Assembly: GCA_945947575.1 (NCBI GenBank)
Contig: CAMEYM010000002.1
Location: 108,175-172,174 of the forward strand
Length of the DNA: 64,000 nucleotides
Direction of reading: 5' to 3'
Source of the DNA: Rhizobium sp. Q54
GTDB taxonomy: Bacteria; Pseudomonadota; Alphaproteobacteria; UBA2966; CAIVPW01
A model generated the notes under the pieces. That model ran no database searches, was not told where the DNA came from, and saw nothing but the letters and a program-made list of their open reading frames with translations. Shown here piece by piece: positions 45,680-55,225 of the stretch (its first letter is position 1; every line of letters starts with the position of its first letter). A program made the translations under genes and the position numbers.

Positions 45680-46519
45680 ATGCGCACGCTCGTCTTGTTA
45701 TTCCTGGCGGCAATCGGAGCTGCGCTGCCGGCTGCGGCCCAGACGCCCGCCGAGCCAATCCGCCTAACGCGCATCACGCACATCTATGGGATCTTCCCGC
45801 ACCCGCAGGACGCCGAGCGGGTCATCATCGCCACCGATCGCGGCATCTATGCCGCCGGGCCGGACGGCAATGCCCTGCAGATCTCGACCGACATCGAGGC
45901 GCGCCAGGCGTTCGGCGTCACGCGGGAGGGAAACTTCCTGGCGACCGGAGCGGCCGGTGAAGGCGCGGTGATTTCGCGCAACTTCGGCCAAACATGGGTG
46001 CGCCTGAGTCAGGGCACGCAACCGGGCCCGTTCCTGGTGATCGAGCCGTCGTTGGTGGACGCCCGACTCGTGTACGCCGCGACAGCCAGCATGCTGTACC
46101 GCAGCGACGACGGCGGGCTGACGTGGATCGAGCTTGGTCCCGCCCCCGCCCCGGTCGTCGATATGGCCGGCGCCAGCACGCGCGACGTTGTCTACCTCGC
46201 CACCGCGCGCGGTCTGTATCGCAGTGCGGACGGCGGCCGCACCTGGGCGCTGCTCGCCGCCGAAGGCAGCAATCGGGCGACAAGCGCAGTCGCCACCATG
46301 CCCGACGGCTTCACCTACGCCTTCGTCACGGGGGTGGGCTTGGTGGCCATCAATGCCAACGGCGTCGGTTGGGCGGTGGGTGCGCCGGCGGCCCACTTCG
46401 ATGGAGCCCTGCTGCACTTCACGGCGCGCCAGTCGGGCCGGGCGTATGCGGTGACCCAGTTCATGAAGATCCTCGTGAGCGAAGACCGCGGCCGGACCTG
46501 GGCGCCGTTCAATCGTTAA
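45680..46519 (+). CDS. Secreted protein with Asp-box (BNR) repeats
   Basis: ATG 45680 gives a 279-residue protein with a signal peptide (LVLLFLAAIGAALPAAAQ). The rest is a beta-propeller-like array with Asp-box motifs SxDxGxTW: SRNFGQTW, SDDGGLTW, SADGGRTW and SEDRGRTW. Asp boxes occur in sialidases and in photosystem assembly factors, but also in many secreted proteins without enzyme activity; no sialidase active-site Arg cluster is recognised. The location is periplasmic or extracellular. Confidence 0.85.
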   Translation: MRTLVLLFLAAIGAALPAAAQTPAEPIRLTRITHIYGIFPHPQDAERVIIATDRGIYAAGPDGNALQISTDIEARQAFGVTREGNFLATGAAGEGAVISRNFGQTWVRLSQGTQPGPFLVIEPSLVDARLVYAATASMLYRSDDGGLTWIELGPAPAPVVDMAGASTRDVVYLATARGLYRSADGGRTWALLAAEGSNRATSAVATMPDGFTYAFVTGVGLVAINANGVGWAVGAPAAHFDGALLHFTARQSGRAYAVTQFMKILVSEDRGRTWAPFNR

Positions 46520-46578
46520 CTCTGGTCCCAACCCTGCGACAGGGCGCCGCAGGCCCATTTTTGACCAGCGGGGGTGGC

Positions 46579-46618
46579 CCGGGGCCTTGAAGGGCCCCGG
46601 CACCTGCATATATAGCAG
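46579..46618. promoter_or_regulatory. Hairpin and AT-rich palindrome upstream of the padR operon
   Basis: A hairpin with 8-bp stem CCGGGGCC/GGCCCCGG (46579-46600) follows the Asp-box gene and may be its terminator, though no T-run follows. Directly after it CTGCATATATAGCAG (46604-46618) is a near-perfect AT-rich palindrome about 65 bases before the padR start. It could be the PadR operator or include the promoter. Confidence 0.45.
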
Positions 46619-46680
46619 CGCGATACATGCCATCGGGGTGGGCCTGTCGGGAGGCCGAGCCCCTGTCGTTGGGGACCTCC

Positions 46681-47256
46681 GTGAACGTCGCCACCCTCTG
46701 CTTAGGGATTCTCGCCCTTGGCGATGCCACGGGCTATGAGATCAAGAAGCGCTTCGATGGGCCGCTCAAGCGGATCCAGCAGCCGAGCTTCGGGTCGATC
46801 TACCCTGCGCTAAGCCAGCTGACCAAGGACGGGCTGGTGTCGTGCACGGTGCACGCACAAGAAAAGAAGCCCGAAAAAAAGGTCTACCGCATCACGCCGG
46901 CCGGGCGCGCGCACCTGAAGACCGTGTTGCAGGAGTCACTGCCCGCGCCGGACCGCATCCATTCCGACTTCCTGGCCACCATGCTGTTCTCGGACATGCT
47001 GTCGCCGACGTTCGTAGCGGCGGCGATCGAGGATCGCATCGCGTTCTATCGCGACCTGCTGAGCCACCTCGAGTGCGACCACCCAAGTGCCGTGAACCAA
47101 AGTGGGCGCGACTTCGTACACGGATATGCAGTGGCCGTGTGTCGCGCCGCTATTGCGTATCTGGAATCGCACTCTTTGCCCGCCGGCATGGCCACCACCA
47201 CCGCCTCCGCCCCGCGCAGCGAGCGCGCGGATCAGCCCAAGGAATCCAGGCTATGA
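46681..47256 (+). CDS. PadR-family transcriptional regulator
   Basis: The start is uncertain: GTG 46681 (VNVATLCLGIL) matches the normal PadR N-terminus, while the track's ATG 46627 adds 18 residues. The winged helix (ATGYEIKKRFDGPL, PSFGSIYPALSQLTKDGLV, YRITPAGRAHLK) is typical, followed by a helical dimerisation region. PadR proteins are mostly repressors of detoxification or efflux genes. The stop overlaps the ATG of the efflux adaptor (ATGA), so the regulator is within the operon it probably controls. Confidence 0.9.
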   Translation: MNVATLCLGILALGDATGYEIKKRFDGPLKRIQQPSFGSIYPALSQLTKDGLVSCTVHAQEKKPEKKVYRITPAGRAHLKTVLQESLPAPDRIHSDFLATMLFSDMLSPTFVAAAIEDRIAFYRDLLSHLECDHPSAVNQSGRDFVHGYAVAVCRAAIAYLESHSLPAGMATTTASAPRSERADQPKESRL

Positions 47257-48395
47257 AGGTTTCGTACGTTGTCGCCGCGGTCGTCGCCGTCGGCGTGTCC
47301 GCCTGGATCCTGACGGGCGAGTGGGGCCAGGAGCAGCTCGCCCGTTTCAGCGGCGAGCCCGCTCCCGCCGAGACTGTCGCCCCGGCGCCCGGACCGACAA
47401 CCATCGCCCAGGCCCAGGCGCGCGAGCCGACCACGATGTCGGTGCGCGTCCAGACCGTCGCGGCCACGACCCGCACGCGCGAAGTAACGGTGCGCGCCCA
47501 TACCGAAGCCAGCCGCACGGTGACCGTGCGCAGCGAGATTCCGGGCAGCATCGCGGAGTTGCGTGTCAACAAGGGCGACCGCGTCAACGTGGGCCAGGTT
47601 ATCGCCCGCCTCGACCTTGGCGACCGCGCCGCCCGCCTCACCGAGGCACAGGCCAACGCCGCCAACCGCCAGCTCGAATACAACATCGCGAAGGCGCTGA
47701 CCGATCAGGGCAATCAGGCCCTGACGCGCCTGGTGGCGGCGCAAGCCGCCCTGGAGACCGCCAACGCCGCGCTCGCCCGCGTGCAGCTGGAGATCGACAA
47801 GACCGAGATCCGCGCACCCTTCATGGGCGTCGTCGAGGATCGCCAGGCACAAATGGGCGACTTCCTCAACGCCGGCGCGGCCGTAGCCATGGTCGTGGAC
47901 GATGACCCTTTCCTGGTGGTGGGTGCCGTTTCCGAGAATGAGGTCAATCTCATCAAGGTGGGCACACGCGGCGCAGCGACGCTCATCGACGGGCGCCGCG
48001 TCGAGGGCACGATCCGCTTCCTCGCGACCGTCGCCGACCCGGCGACGCGCACCTATCGCGTCGAGATGACGGTCGCCAATCCGCAACACAACATCCGCGC
48101 CGGCATGACGACGACCATGATAATCCCGGTCGGCACCACCGCCGCGCATCTGGTCCCGGCGAGCGCGCTCGTGCTCGACGAAGGCGGCCAAGTCGGAATC
48201 AAGTCGGTCACCAACGAGGGGCGCGTCGCCTTCCTTCCGGCGCGCGTGCTGACCTCGGAGCCCGGCGGCGTGTGGCTCGACGGACTGCCGCAGACCGTCT
48301 CCGTCATCACCGTCGGACAGCAATTCGTGCGCGCGGGTGACGCCGTGCGCGCGGTCGAGGAACGCCAAGGGACTGCCACGGGAGCCGCTCCATGA
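47253..48395 (+). CDS. RND efflux periplasmic adaptor (HlyD/AcrA family)
   Basis: A 380-residue protein with an N-terminal membrane anchor or signal (YVVAAVVAVGVSAWIL) and a Pro/Ala linker. The lipoyl-like half motif follows (VRSEIPGSIAELRVNKGDRV), then an alpha-hairpin of heptad-like Ala/Gln repeats and the second half (TEIRAPFMGVVEDRQAQMGD). Beta-barrel and membrane-proximal domains complete it. It joins the inner-membrane pump to an outer-membrane channel. It overlaps both neighbours by ATGA junctions. No TolC-type gene is adjacent. Confidence 0.93.
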   Translation: MKVSYVVAAVVAVGVSAWILTGEWGQEQLARFSGEPAPAETVAPAPGPTTIAQAQAREPTTMSVRVQTVAATTRTREVTVRAHTEASRTVTVRSEIPGSIAELRVNKGDRVNVGQVIARLDLGDRAARLTEAQANAANRQLEYNIAKALTDQGNQALTRLVAAQAALETANAALARVQLEIDKTEIRAPFMGVVEDRQAQMGDFLNAGAAVAMVVDDDPFLVVGAVSENEVNLIKVGTRGAATLIDGRRVEGTIRFLATVADPATRTYRVEMTVANPQHNIRAGMTTTMIIPVGTTAAHLVPASALVLDEGGQVGIKSVTNEGRVAFLPARVLTSEPGGVWLDGLPQTVSVITVGQQFVRAGDAVRAVEERQGTATGAAP

Positions 48396-51300
48396 TGCAC
48401 GGAATCATCTTCGCGGCGATCGACCGCGCCCGCGCTGTCTTCCTGGTCCTGCTGCTGCTGCTGCTGATCGGCGGCATCGGCTATTTCTCCATTCCGAAGG
48501 AAGCCCAGCCCGACATCGACATCCCGATCATGCTCGTCAACGTGAGCCACCCGGGCATCTCGCCTGAGGATGCCGAGAAGCTCCTGTTGCCACCGCTCGA
48601 GAAGCGCCTCGCCACCGTCGAGGGCATGAAGAAGATCACATCGATCGCTGGTGAAGGCTTTGCCCACCTGACGCTCGAGTTCGACGCCGGCTTCGACGCC
48701 GACGAAGCGATTCTCGACGTGCGCAATCAGATCGACATCGCCAAGCGCGACCTGCCCGCCGACGCCAACGACCCGACCGTCACCGAGATCAACGTCGGCC
48801 TGTTCCCGGTGGTCGTCGTGGCGCTGTACGGCGACGTACCGGAAATGACCCTGGTCGCCGTCGCCAAGCGCCTGAAGGACGAGATCGAGCGCCTGCCGCA
48901 GGTGCTTGAAGTGAACATCGCCGGCGACCGCGAGGAGCAAGTCGAAATCGTCGCGCACCCCGGGCTGATGCAGAGCTACAACGTCTCGCCGACGGCGGTA
49001 CTGGCCACCGTGGCGCAGAACAACCGCGTCATCGCGGCGGGTGCCGTGCAGGACGAGACAGGGCGTTTCCCCGTGACCGTGCCGGGCCTGATCCGCAACG
49101 CCCAGGAGTTGTTCGGCCTGCCGGTGAAGGTCAACAACGACATCGTGGTGACGCTCGGCGACGTCACGACCGTGCGGCGCACGTTCAAGGACCGCTCGTC
49201 CTACGCGCGCTTCAACGGCCAGCCGGCGGTCATGGTGCAGGTCACCAAGCGTCTCGGCGAGAACATCATCGAGACCGTGGACGGCACCAAGGCCATCCTC
49301 GACATCGCGCAAGGCCTCGACATCTGGCCGGCCGGCGTCAACGCCCAGCTCATCCAGGATCAGTCCAAGCAGACACGCGACCTGCTCGGCGAGTTCCAGA
49401 ACCACGTCATGATCGCCGTGGTGCTGGTGATGATCGTCATCATCGCCGCGCTCGGCGTCCGCACGGCTGCCCTCGTCGGTATCGCCATCCCGGGCTCGTT
49501 CCTGTTCGCCACCCTGGTCCTGCAGTCGATGGACCTGACGCTCAACTTCGTCGTGCTGTTCTCGCTCATCCTGGCCGCGAGCCGCGTCATCGACGGCTCG
49601 ATCGTGGTGACCGAGTACGCCGACCGCAAGATGGCGGAAGGCCTGAGCCCACGCGAAGCCTATGGCATCGCCGCGACGCGCATGTCGTGGCCGATCATCA
49701 CGTCCTACGCGGCGACCATCGCGGCGTTCAGCCCGCTGCTGTTCTGGCCGGGCCTCGTCGGCGAATTCATGAAGTTCCTGCCGATCGTCATGATCGCGAC
49801 GCTGGTCGGCTCGCTCGTCATGGCGATGATCTTCGTCCCAGCGCTCGGCTCGTGGTTCGGCCGTCCCGCGGCCGGCAGCGAACACGAGCTCAAGGCGCTC
49901 GCGGCCGCCGAGTCCGGCGACCTCAAGGACGTCAAAGGCCTCGCCGGCGCCTATGCGCGGATGATGACGGTCATCCTGAAGTTCCCTTCTGCGGTTCTGG
50001 TCGGCGCCGTCGTGCTGATGGTCGGGGTGTTCTACGCCTACGGCAAGGCCGGGCACGGCATCGAGTTCTTCCCCACCGTGGAGAGCGAGAGTGCCGCGGT
50101 GATGGTGCAGGCGCGCGGCAACCTGTCGATCGAGGAGAAGGATCGTCTGGTACGCGAGGTCGAGAACATCGTCCTCAATACCGACGGCATCGAGACCGTC
50201 TTCACCAACGTCGGTGGCGGCGGCAACGGGGCTGAAGAGGCCCTCGGCGGTGGCGGCGGCGGCGCGGACACCATCGGCACCATCCGCGTCGACTTCGTGC
50301 GCTGGGATCAGCGCCGCAAGGCGCGCGAGATCCTCGAAGGCATCGTCGCCGAGGCAAGCAAGATCGCCGGCATCAACGTGCGCTTCTCGGAGGCCGGCTT
50401 CGGCCCTCCGACCGGCACGCCCGTGGCGATGGACATCACCTCCGCCGACCCGACCCTGATCGCACCCGCCGTAGCAACGGTGCGACGCAAGCTCGAGTCC
50501 ATGCCGGGTCTCATCAACATCGAGGATACGCGGCCGATCCCGGGCATCGAGTGGCAGGTGACGGTCGATCGCACCCAGGCGGGTGTGTTCGGCGCCGACA
50601 TCACCACCATCGGCAATATGGTGCGGCTGGTGACCACCGGCATCAAGGTGAGCTCCTACCGTCCGGCCGACACCGACGACGAGATCGACATCGTCGTCCG
50701 CTATCCACCGGAGTACCGCACCCTGGAGCAGCTGGACGAGCTCAAGATCAACACGCCGAAGGGCGTGGTGCCGGTCTCCAGCTTCGTGAAGCGCGAGCCT
50801 GCCCCGCAGGTCAGCACCATCACGCGGATCGACGCGCAGCGTGTGCTGTCCGTGCGCGCGGGCGTCGAAGCGGGTGTGCTGCCGGCCAACGTGGTGACCG
50901 AGCTGAAAGCATGGCTCGCCGAGGGCGGCCTGCCACCCGGCGTGGCCGTGAAGTTCGGCGGCGAGGACGTGGAGCTGCAGGAAAGCCAGGCGTTTCTGAC
51001 GAACGCGTTCATCGTGGCGATGTTCCTCATCGCCATGACGATGCTCATCCAGTTCAACAGCTTCTATCAGACGTTCATCGTGCTCTCCGCGGTGGTCATG
51101 TCGACCATCGGCGTGCTGCTCGGCCTGCTCATCGCCGGTCAGCCGTTCGGCATCGTCATGTCGGGCATCGGCGTCATCGCGCTGGCGGGCGTGGTCGTGG
51201 ACAACAACATCGTGCTGATCCAGACCTACAACTACCTGCGCGAGAGGTATGAGCCGATCGAAGCGATCATCCGCACCGGCGCCATGCGCTTGCGCCCCGT

Positions 51301-51610
51301 GCTGCTGACCGCCGGCGTTACCGTGCTGGGCCTCACCCCGACCATGTTCGCCATGAACGTCGACATCCTCCACCGCCACGTGGAGGTCGGCGCGCCCGGC
51401 ACGGCGCTGTGGACTCAGCTCTCCCTTGCCATCGTCGCCGGCCTGTCGTTCGCCACACTGCTGACGTTGGTGGTGACGCCGAGCCTGCTGGCACTGGGCG
51501 CTCATGCCGCCGAGTGGCGCACCAAGCGCCGCGACCGTCGCGCGGCACGGCGGACCGAGGCCTCGGGCATCGGGCGCGAGCCGATCGCGGACGCATCGCC
51601 GGCCGAATAG
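48392..51610 (+). CDS. RND efflux pump permease (AcrB/HAE-like)
   Basis: A 1072-residue inner-membrane transporter with the duplicated RND architecture: twelve predicted helices and two large periplasmic loops. The helix-4 region reads ASRVIDGSIVVTEYADRKM. One Asp of the usual D-D proton-relay pair is kept and the other is Gly, a variant I recall in a subgroup of these pumps. A Gly-rich insert (GGGGNGAEEALGGGGGG) lies in the second periplasmic loop. The substrate is unknown. It is the last gene of the padR-adaptor-pump operon, followed by a bidirectional terminator. Confidence 0.94.
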   Translation: MMHGIIFAAIDRARAVFLVLLLLLLIGGIGYFSIPKEAQPDIDIPIMLVNVSHPGISPEDAEKLLLPPLEKRLATVEGMKKITSIAGEGFAHLTLEFDAGFDADEAILDVRNQIDIAKRDLPADANDPTVTEINVGLFPVVVVALYGDVPEMTLVAVAKRLKDEIERLPQVLEVNIAGDREEQVEIVAHPGLMQSYNVSPTAVLATVAQNNRVIAAGAVQDETGRFPVTVPGLIRNAQELFGLPVKVNNDIVVTLGDVTTVRRTFKDRSSYARFNGQPAVMVQVTKRLGENIIETVDGTKAILDIAQGLDIWPAGVNAQLIQDQSKQTRDLLGEFQNHVMIAVVLVMIVIIAALGVRTAALVGIAIPGSFLFATLVLQSMDLTLNFVVLFSLILAASRVIDGSIVVTEYADRKMAEGLSPREAYGIAATRMSWPIITSYAATIAAFSPLLFWPGLVGEFMKFLPIVMIATLVGSLVMAMIFVPALGSWFGRPAAGSEHELKALAAAESGDLKDVKGLAGAYARMMTVILKFPSAVLVGAVVLMVGVFYAYGKAGHGIEFFPTVESESAAVMVQARGNLSIEEKDRLVREVENIVLNTDGIETVFTNVGGGGNGAEEALGGGGGGADTIGTIRVDFVRWDQRRKAREILEGIVAEASKIAGINVRFSEAGFGPPTGTPVAMDITSADPTLIAPAVATVRRKLESMPGLINIEDTRPIPGIEWQVTVDRTQAGVFGADITTIGNMVRLVTTGIKVSSYRPADTDDEIDIVVRYPPEYRTLEQLDELKINTPKGVVPVSSFVKREPAPQVSTITRIDAQRVLSVRAGVEAGVLPANVVTELKAWLAEGGLPPGVAVKFGGEDVELQESQAFLTNAFIVAMFLIAMTMLIQFNSFYQTFIVLSAVVMSTIGVLLGLLIAGQPFGIVMSGIGVIALAGVVVDNNIVLIQTYNYLRERYEPIEAIIRTGAMRLRPVLLTAGVTVLGLTPTMFAMNVDILHRHVEVGAPGTALWTQLSLAIVAGLSFATLLTLVVTPSLLALGAHAAEWRTKRRDRRAARRTEASGIGREPIADASPAE

Positions 51611-51634
51611 GCGGCGGGCGAAGACCAAAGCGAA

Positions 51635-51663
51635 AGGGCGTCACGCTTACCGCGTGGCGCCCT
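51635..51663. terminator. Bidirectional terminator between the RND operon and pssA
   Basis: A 12-bp stem (AGGGCGTCACGC / GCGTGGCGCCCT, one G-T pair) with a TTACC loop lies between the convergent genes. It is followed by CTTCCTTTG on the plus strand and TTCGCTTTGG on the minus strand. Confidence 0.7.
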
Positions 51664-51677
51664 CTTCCTTTGTGGCG

Positions 51678-52592
51678 CTAGTGCAGCTGGTTCGGCCGCG
51701 GGTCGCCGGGAGCGTCGTGCGGCTCTGCAACCGGAGGCGAGGCCGCGGGCTGCGGCGCCGCCGAGGCGGCCGGGCGCGGGCCATGCAGCTTCTCGAGCTG
51801 CGCGTAGCGCATGGCGGTGATCGGGATCGACACCAGGTACGCGATGCCGCACAGGCCGAGGGTGATCCACGGATAGCTGGTGAGGGCGGCGACGAAGATG
51901 CCGACCACGAGCAGGATCGGCAGCACGTACGTGCGCTGCACACGCAGGCGCTTCAGCGACACCGTCGGCACGCGGCTCACCATGAGCGCCGCCAGCCCCA
52001 TGGTGTAGGGCGCCAGAATGTAGGGCGAGCGCAGCACGGCTTCGAGCCCCGGGAACTGGAACACGAGGACCAGCGGCAGGATGGCGGCGCCCGCGGCGGC
52101 CGGGGCCGCAACGCCGACGAAGAAGTTCTGGGTCCAGCCCGGCTGCTGGTGGTGATCGTCGGCCATGGTGTTGAAGCGGGCGAGACGCAGCGCGCAGCAA
52201 ACCGCATACGCAAGCACCGCGATCCAGCCCATGCCGGCGAAGCCGCCGAGGCTGTTGAGGCTCCACTGGTAGAGCACGAACACCGGGGCGACGCCGAAGC
52301 TGAGGAAGTCGGCGAGCGAGTCGAGCTCGGCACCGAAGCGGGTGACACCCTTGAGCAAGCGCGCCAGGCGGCCGTCGAGGCCGTCCATGACGCCGGCGAA
52401 GACGATGGCGAGGACCGCGAGCTCGAAGTTGCCGTTGAGCGCAAAGCGGATCGCCGTGAGACCCGCGCACAGCGAGATCACGGTGAGGATGTTGGGGATC
52501 AGGCTGTTGACCGGCAGCGAACGCAGCCGCGGCCGCCGCATGCGCATGCGCGGGCGGTCATAGCGTTCCTGGCCGGTGCGCTCGTGGTTCAT
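51678..52592 (-). CDS. pssA: CDP-diacylglycerol-serine O-phosphatidyltransferase
   Basis: A 304-residue membrane protein with the CDP-alcohol phosphotransferase motif DGLDGRLARLL...FGAELDSLAD in the first third and about six to eight helices. It makes phosphatidylserine from CDP-diacylglycerol and serine. It is the membrane (type II) form, not the E. coli peripheral enzyme. A Pro/Ala-rich polar tail of about 40 residues ends the protein. GGAAGG precedes the start, 11 bases after the psd stop, so the two steps to phosphatidylethanolamine are co-expressed. Confidence 0.95.
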   Translation of the reverse strand: MNHERTGQERYDRPRMRMRRPRLRSLPVNSLIPNILTVISLCAGLTAIRFALNGNFELAVLAIVFAGVMDGLDGRLARLLKGVTRFGAELDSLADFLSFGVAPVFVLYQWSLNSLGGFAGMGWIAVLAYAVCCALRLARFNTMADDHHQQPGWTQNFFVGVAAPAAAGAAILPLVLVFQFPGLEAVLRSPYILAPYTMGLAALMVSRVPTVSLKRLRVQRTYVLPILLVVGIFVAALTSYPWITLGLCGIAYLVSIPITAMRYAQLEKLHGPRPAASAAPQPAASPPVAEPHDAPGDPRPNQLH

Positions 52593-52603
52593 GGGCCTTC
52601 CGT

Positions 52604-53275
52604 CTACTCGCCGAGGGTCGCCAGCACGGTCTCTGCGCCGACGGCCGTCTGTCCGACGCGGACCGGCGTCTTGGTGCCGGCCGGCAGGTAGACATCGACC
52701 CGGCTGCCGAAGCGGATCAGGCCGAGGCGCTGCCCTGCCCCTACAATTTGGCCCTCCTTGAGGTCGCAGACAATGCGCCGGGCGACCAATCCCGCGATCT
52801 GCACCATGATCACGTCTACCCCTTCAGGAGTGACGATGTGGACCGAGTTGCGCTCATTGTCGGTACTGGCCTTGTCGAGACTGGCGTTCAGGAACTTGCC
52901 CGGCACGTAGCGGATCGCCTTCACCGTGCCGCTCACCGGCACGCGGCAGACGTGTACGTTGAACAACGACAGGAACGTGCTCACGCGCAGCCGCGCTGCC
53001 TCGCCCAGGCCAAGCTCCGCGGGGGGCGGCATATGCACGATCGCCTCGATGCGGCCGTCGCCGCCGGCGACGACGACGCCCTTGTCTTGGGGCGGCACGC
53101 GCTCAGGGTCGCGGAAGAAGGCGGCGACGCACAGCGTCAAGAATACGCCGATGGTGCCCAGCACCGGCGAGAACCAATACAGGACCAGCGTGGCGATGGC
53201 CGCGATGGCGACGGACACGCGCCCCTGGGGATGGATGGGCGGCATGCCCATCGCCCCGCCGTCACTCTGCCGCAT
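52604..53275 (-). CDS. psd: Phosphatidylserine decarboxylase, short form
   Basis: A 223-residue protein with two membrane segments near the N-terminus, then FFRDPERVPPQDKGVVVAGG, FLSLFNVHVCRVPVSGTV and the self-cleavage site in LIRFGSRVDVYLP. Cleavage between Gly and Ser creates the catalytic pyruvoyl group. This short type is common in alphaproteobacteria. It converts phosphatidylserine to phosphatidylethanolamine. The gene overlaps the upstream ABC exporter by 14 bases and precedes pssA. Confidence 0.95.
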   Translation of the reverse strand: MRQSDGGAMGMPPIHPQGRVSVAIAAIATLVLYWFSPVLGTIGVFLTLCVAAFFRDPERVPPQDKGVVVAGGDGRIEAIVHMPPPAELGLGEAARLRVSTFLSLFNVHVCRVPVSGTVKAIRYVPGKFLNASLDKASTDNERNSVHIVTPEGVDVIMVQIAGLVARRIVCDLKEGQIVGAGQRLGLIRFGSRVDVYLPAGTKTPVRVGQTAVGAETVLATLGE

Positions 53276-55112
53276 CCGCTCCTGCCTCCGCGAGGCGCGC
53301 CTGGTACAGGGCGGCCTCTTGTTGCTTGTTCCACATGGCGGCGTAGCGGCCCTGGCGCGCCAACAGGTCGCGATGGGTGCCGCGCTCGACGATCTGGCCC
53401 TTGTCTAGAGCGATGATCTCGTCAGCATCTACCACGGTCGAGAGCCGGTGCGCGATCACCAGCGTCGTGCGATTGGCCGAAACCTTGCGCAGCGACGCCT
53501 GGATGTCCTTCTCGGTGTGGGAATCGAGGGCCGAGGTAGCCTCGTCGAACAAGAGAATGGGCGGGTTCTTGAGCATGGTGCGGGCGATGGCGACGCGCTG
53601 CTTCTCACCGCCGGAGAGTTTCAGACCGCGCTCGCCGACGCGCGTCGCGTAGCCGTCGGCCAGGGACGCGACGAAATCGTGGATGCTGGCGAGCTTGGCC
53701 ACCGCCTCGATCTCTTGCTGGGTTGCAGTGGGCTTGCCGTAGCGGATGTTGTAGCCGATCGAGTCGTCGAACAGCACCGTGTCCTGGGGTACGACACCGA
53801 TAGCGGCGCGCACGCTCTCCTGGGTGACGTCGCGGATGTCCTGGCCGTCGATGAGCACGGCGCCGGAATTCACGTCATAGAAGCGGAACAGGATGCGCGA
53901 GATCGTGGACTTGCCGGCGCCGGACGCACCGACGATCGCGACCGTCTTGCCGGCCGGCACCGTGAAGCTGACGTCGCGCAGGATGATGCGATCGTCGTTG
54001 TAGCCGAAGGTAACGTGGTCGAACTCGATGGTGCCGCGATTGATGACGAGCGGCTTGGCATCCGGCTTGTCGGCGACTTCCTTCGAAACGACCAGGAGAT
54101 CGAACATGACCTCCATATCCACCAGGCCCTGCTTGATCTCGCGGTAGACGAAGCCGAGGAAGTTGAGCGGGATGTAGAGCTGTATGAGATAGGTGTTGAT
54201 CATCACCAACTCGCCGATGGTCATGGTGCCGGCGATGACGCCGCGCGCCGCGAGCAGCAGCAGCACGAAAGCGGCGAGATTGACGGTGATCTGCTGGCCG
54301 ACGTTGAGCATCGACAGCGTCACCTGGCTGCGCACGGCGAAGTGCTGGTAGCGCGCCAGCGACACGTCGAAGCGCTTGGCCTCGTGGCCGTCGTTGCCGA
54401 AGTACTTGACCGTCTCGTAGTTGAGCAGGCTGTCCACCGCCTTGGTGTTGGCTTCGGCGTCGGCCGTGTTCATCTCGCGGCGGAACTTGGTGCGCCACTC
54501 GGTCACCCACACCGTGAAGACGATGTAGCCGAGCACCGATAGGAGCGTGATGGACGAAAAGGCGATGCCGAAGATGACGTGCAGGATGATCGCCGCGCCG
54601 ACGACCTCGATGATGGTCGGCAGGATGTTGAACAGCGTGAAGTTCAACAGGAACTGGATGCCCTTGGTGCCGCGCTCGATGACCCGCGACAGGCCGCCCA
54701 TGCGCCGGTCGAGGTGGAAGCGCATCGACAGGCCGTGCAGATGCTGGAAGGTCTGCAGCGCGACTTGGCGGATGGCGTGTTGGGCAACGCGGCTGAAGAG
54801 GCCGTCGCGGACTTCGTTCAGCACGGAGCTGAGCGCGCGGGCCAGCGAGTAGGCCGCCACCATGACCAGCGGCACCGCCACGATCTGGGCCGGGCCGCTC
54901 AGGCTATCGACGATGCGTCCGTAGAACAACGGCGCCGTCAGGGTCAGCGCCTTGGCGCCGACTAGCGCCAGCATCGCCACGACGACCCGCGCCTTGAGGC
55001 CGGGGTGCCCGTCCGGCCACAGATAGGGCAGCAGCGTGCGCAGGGTGCGCAACTGGTTGCGGCCCTCGGTGGGAGCGCTCGGATCGAACGGGGCGCGGTT
55101 GCTGCCTCGCAT
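53262..55112 (-). CDS. ABC exporter, fused permease-ATPase (Atm1/HMT-like)
   Basis: A 616-residue half-transporter. Six membrane helices fill residues 40-330, including MRFHLDRRMGGLSRVIERGT, a segment I associate with Atm1-type exporters. The ATPase has Walker A GASGAGKSTI, signature LSGGEKQRVAIART, Walker B ILLFDEATSALD and the H-loop VIAHRLSTV. Atm1-type proteins export glutathione-linked sulfur compounds or metal conjugates. Overlap with psd suggests co-transcription but not necessarily lipid transport. Confidence 0.92.
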   Translation of the reverse strand: MRGSNRAPFDPSAPTEGRNQLRTLRTLLPYLWPDGHPGLKARVVVAMLALVGAKALTLTAPLFYGRIVDSLSGPAQIVAVPLVMVAAYSLARALSSVLNEVRDGLFSRVAQHAIRQVALQTFQHLHGLSMRFHLDRRMGGLSRVIERGTKGIQFLLNFTLFNILPTIIEVVGAAIILHVIFGIAFSSITLLSVLGYIVFTVWVTEWRTKFRREMNTADAEANTKAVDSLLNYETVKYFGNDGHEAKRFDVSLARYQHFAVRSQVTLSMLNVGQQITVNLAAFVLLLLAARGVIAGTMTIGELVMINTYLIQLYIPLNFLGFVYREIKQGLVDMEVMFDLLVVSKEVADKPDAKPLVINRGTIEFDHVTFGYNDDRIILRDVSFTVPAGKTVAIVGASGAGKSTISRILFRFYDVNSGAVLIDGQDIRDVTQESVRAAIGVVPQDTVLFDDSIGYNIRYGKPTATQQEIEAVAKLASIHDFVASLADGYATRVGERGLKLSGGEKQRVAIARTMLKNPPILLFDEATSALDSHTEKDIQASLRKVSANRTTLVIAHRLSTVVDADEIIALDKGQIVERGTHRDLLARQGRYAAMWNKQQEAALYQARLAEAGADAAE

Positions 55113-55225
55113 CAGGGGTCTCGGGTCACTCCAAAAGCAAACGCGCCAGGTCGCCGTGGCGCGCGTCTCCGCGATTGTAAGCGATTCCGGCGGCCTCGGC
55201 CCTGGCCGAAGGGGTAGCTAGCGCG

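Noticed and set aside
48053-51628. 1191-residue minus-strand ORF
   Set aside because: It is antisense to the RND pump and its adaptor and has a low-complexity His/Asp/Arg composition typical of shadow frames.
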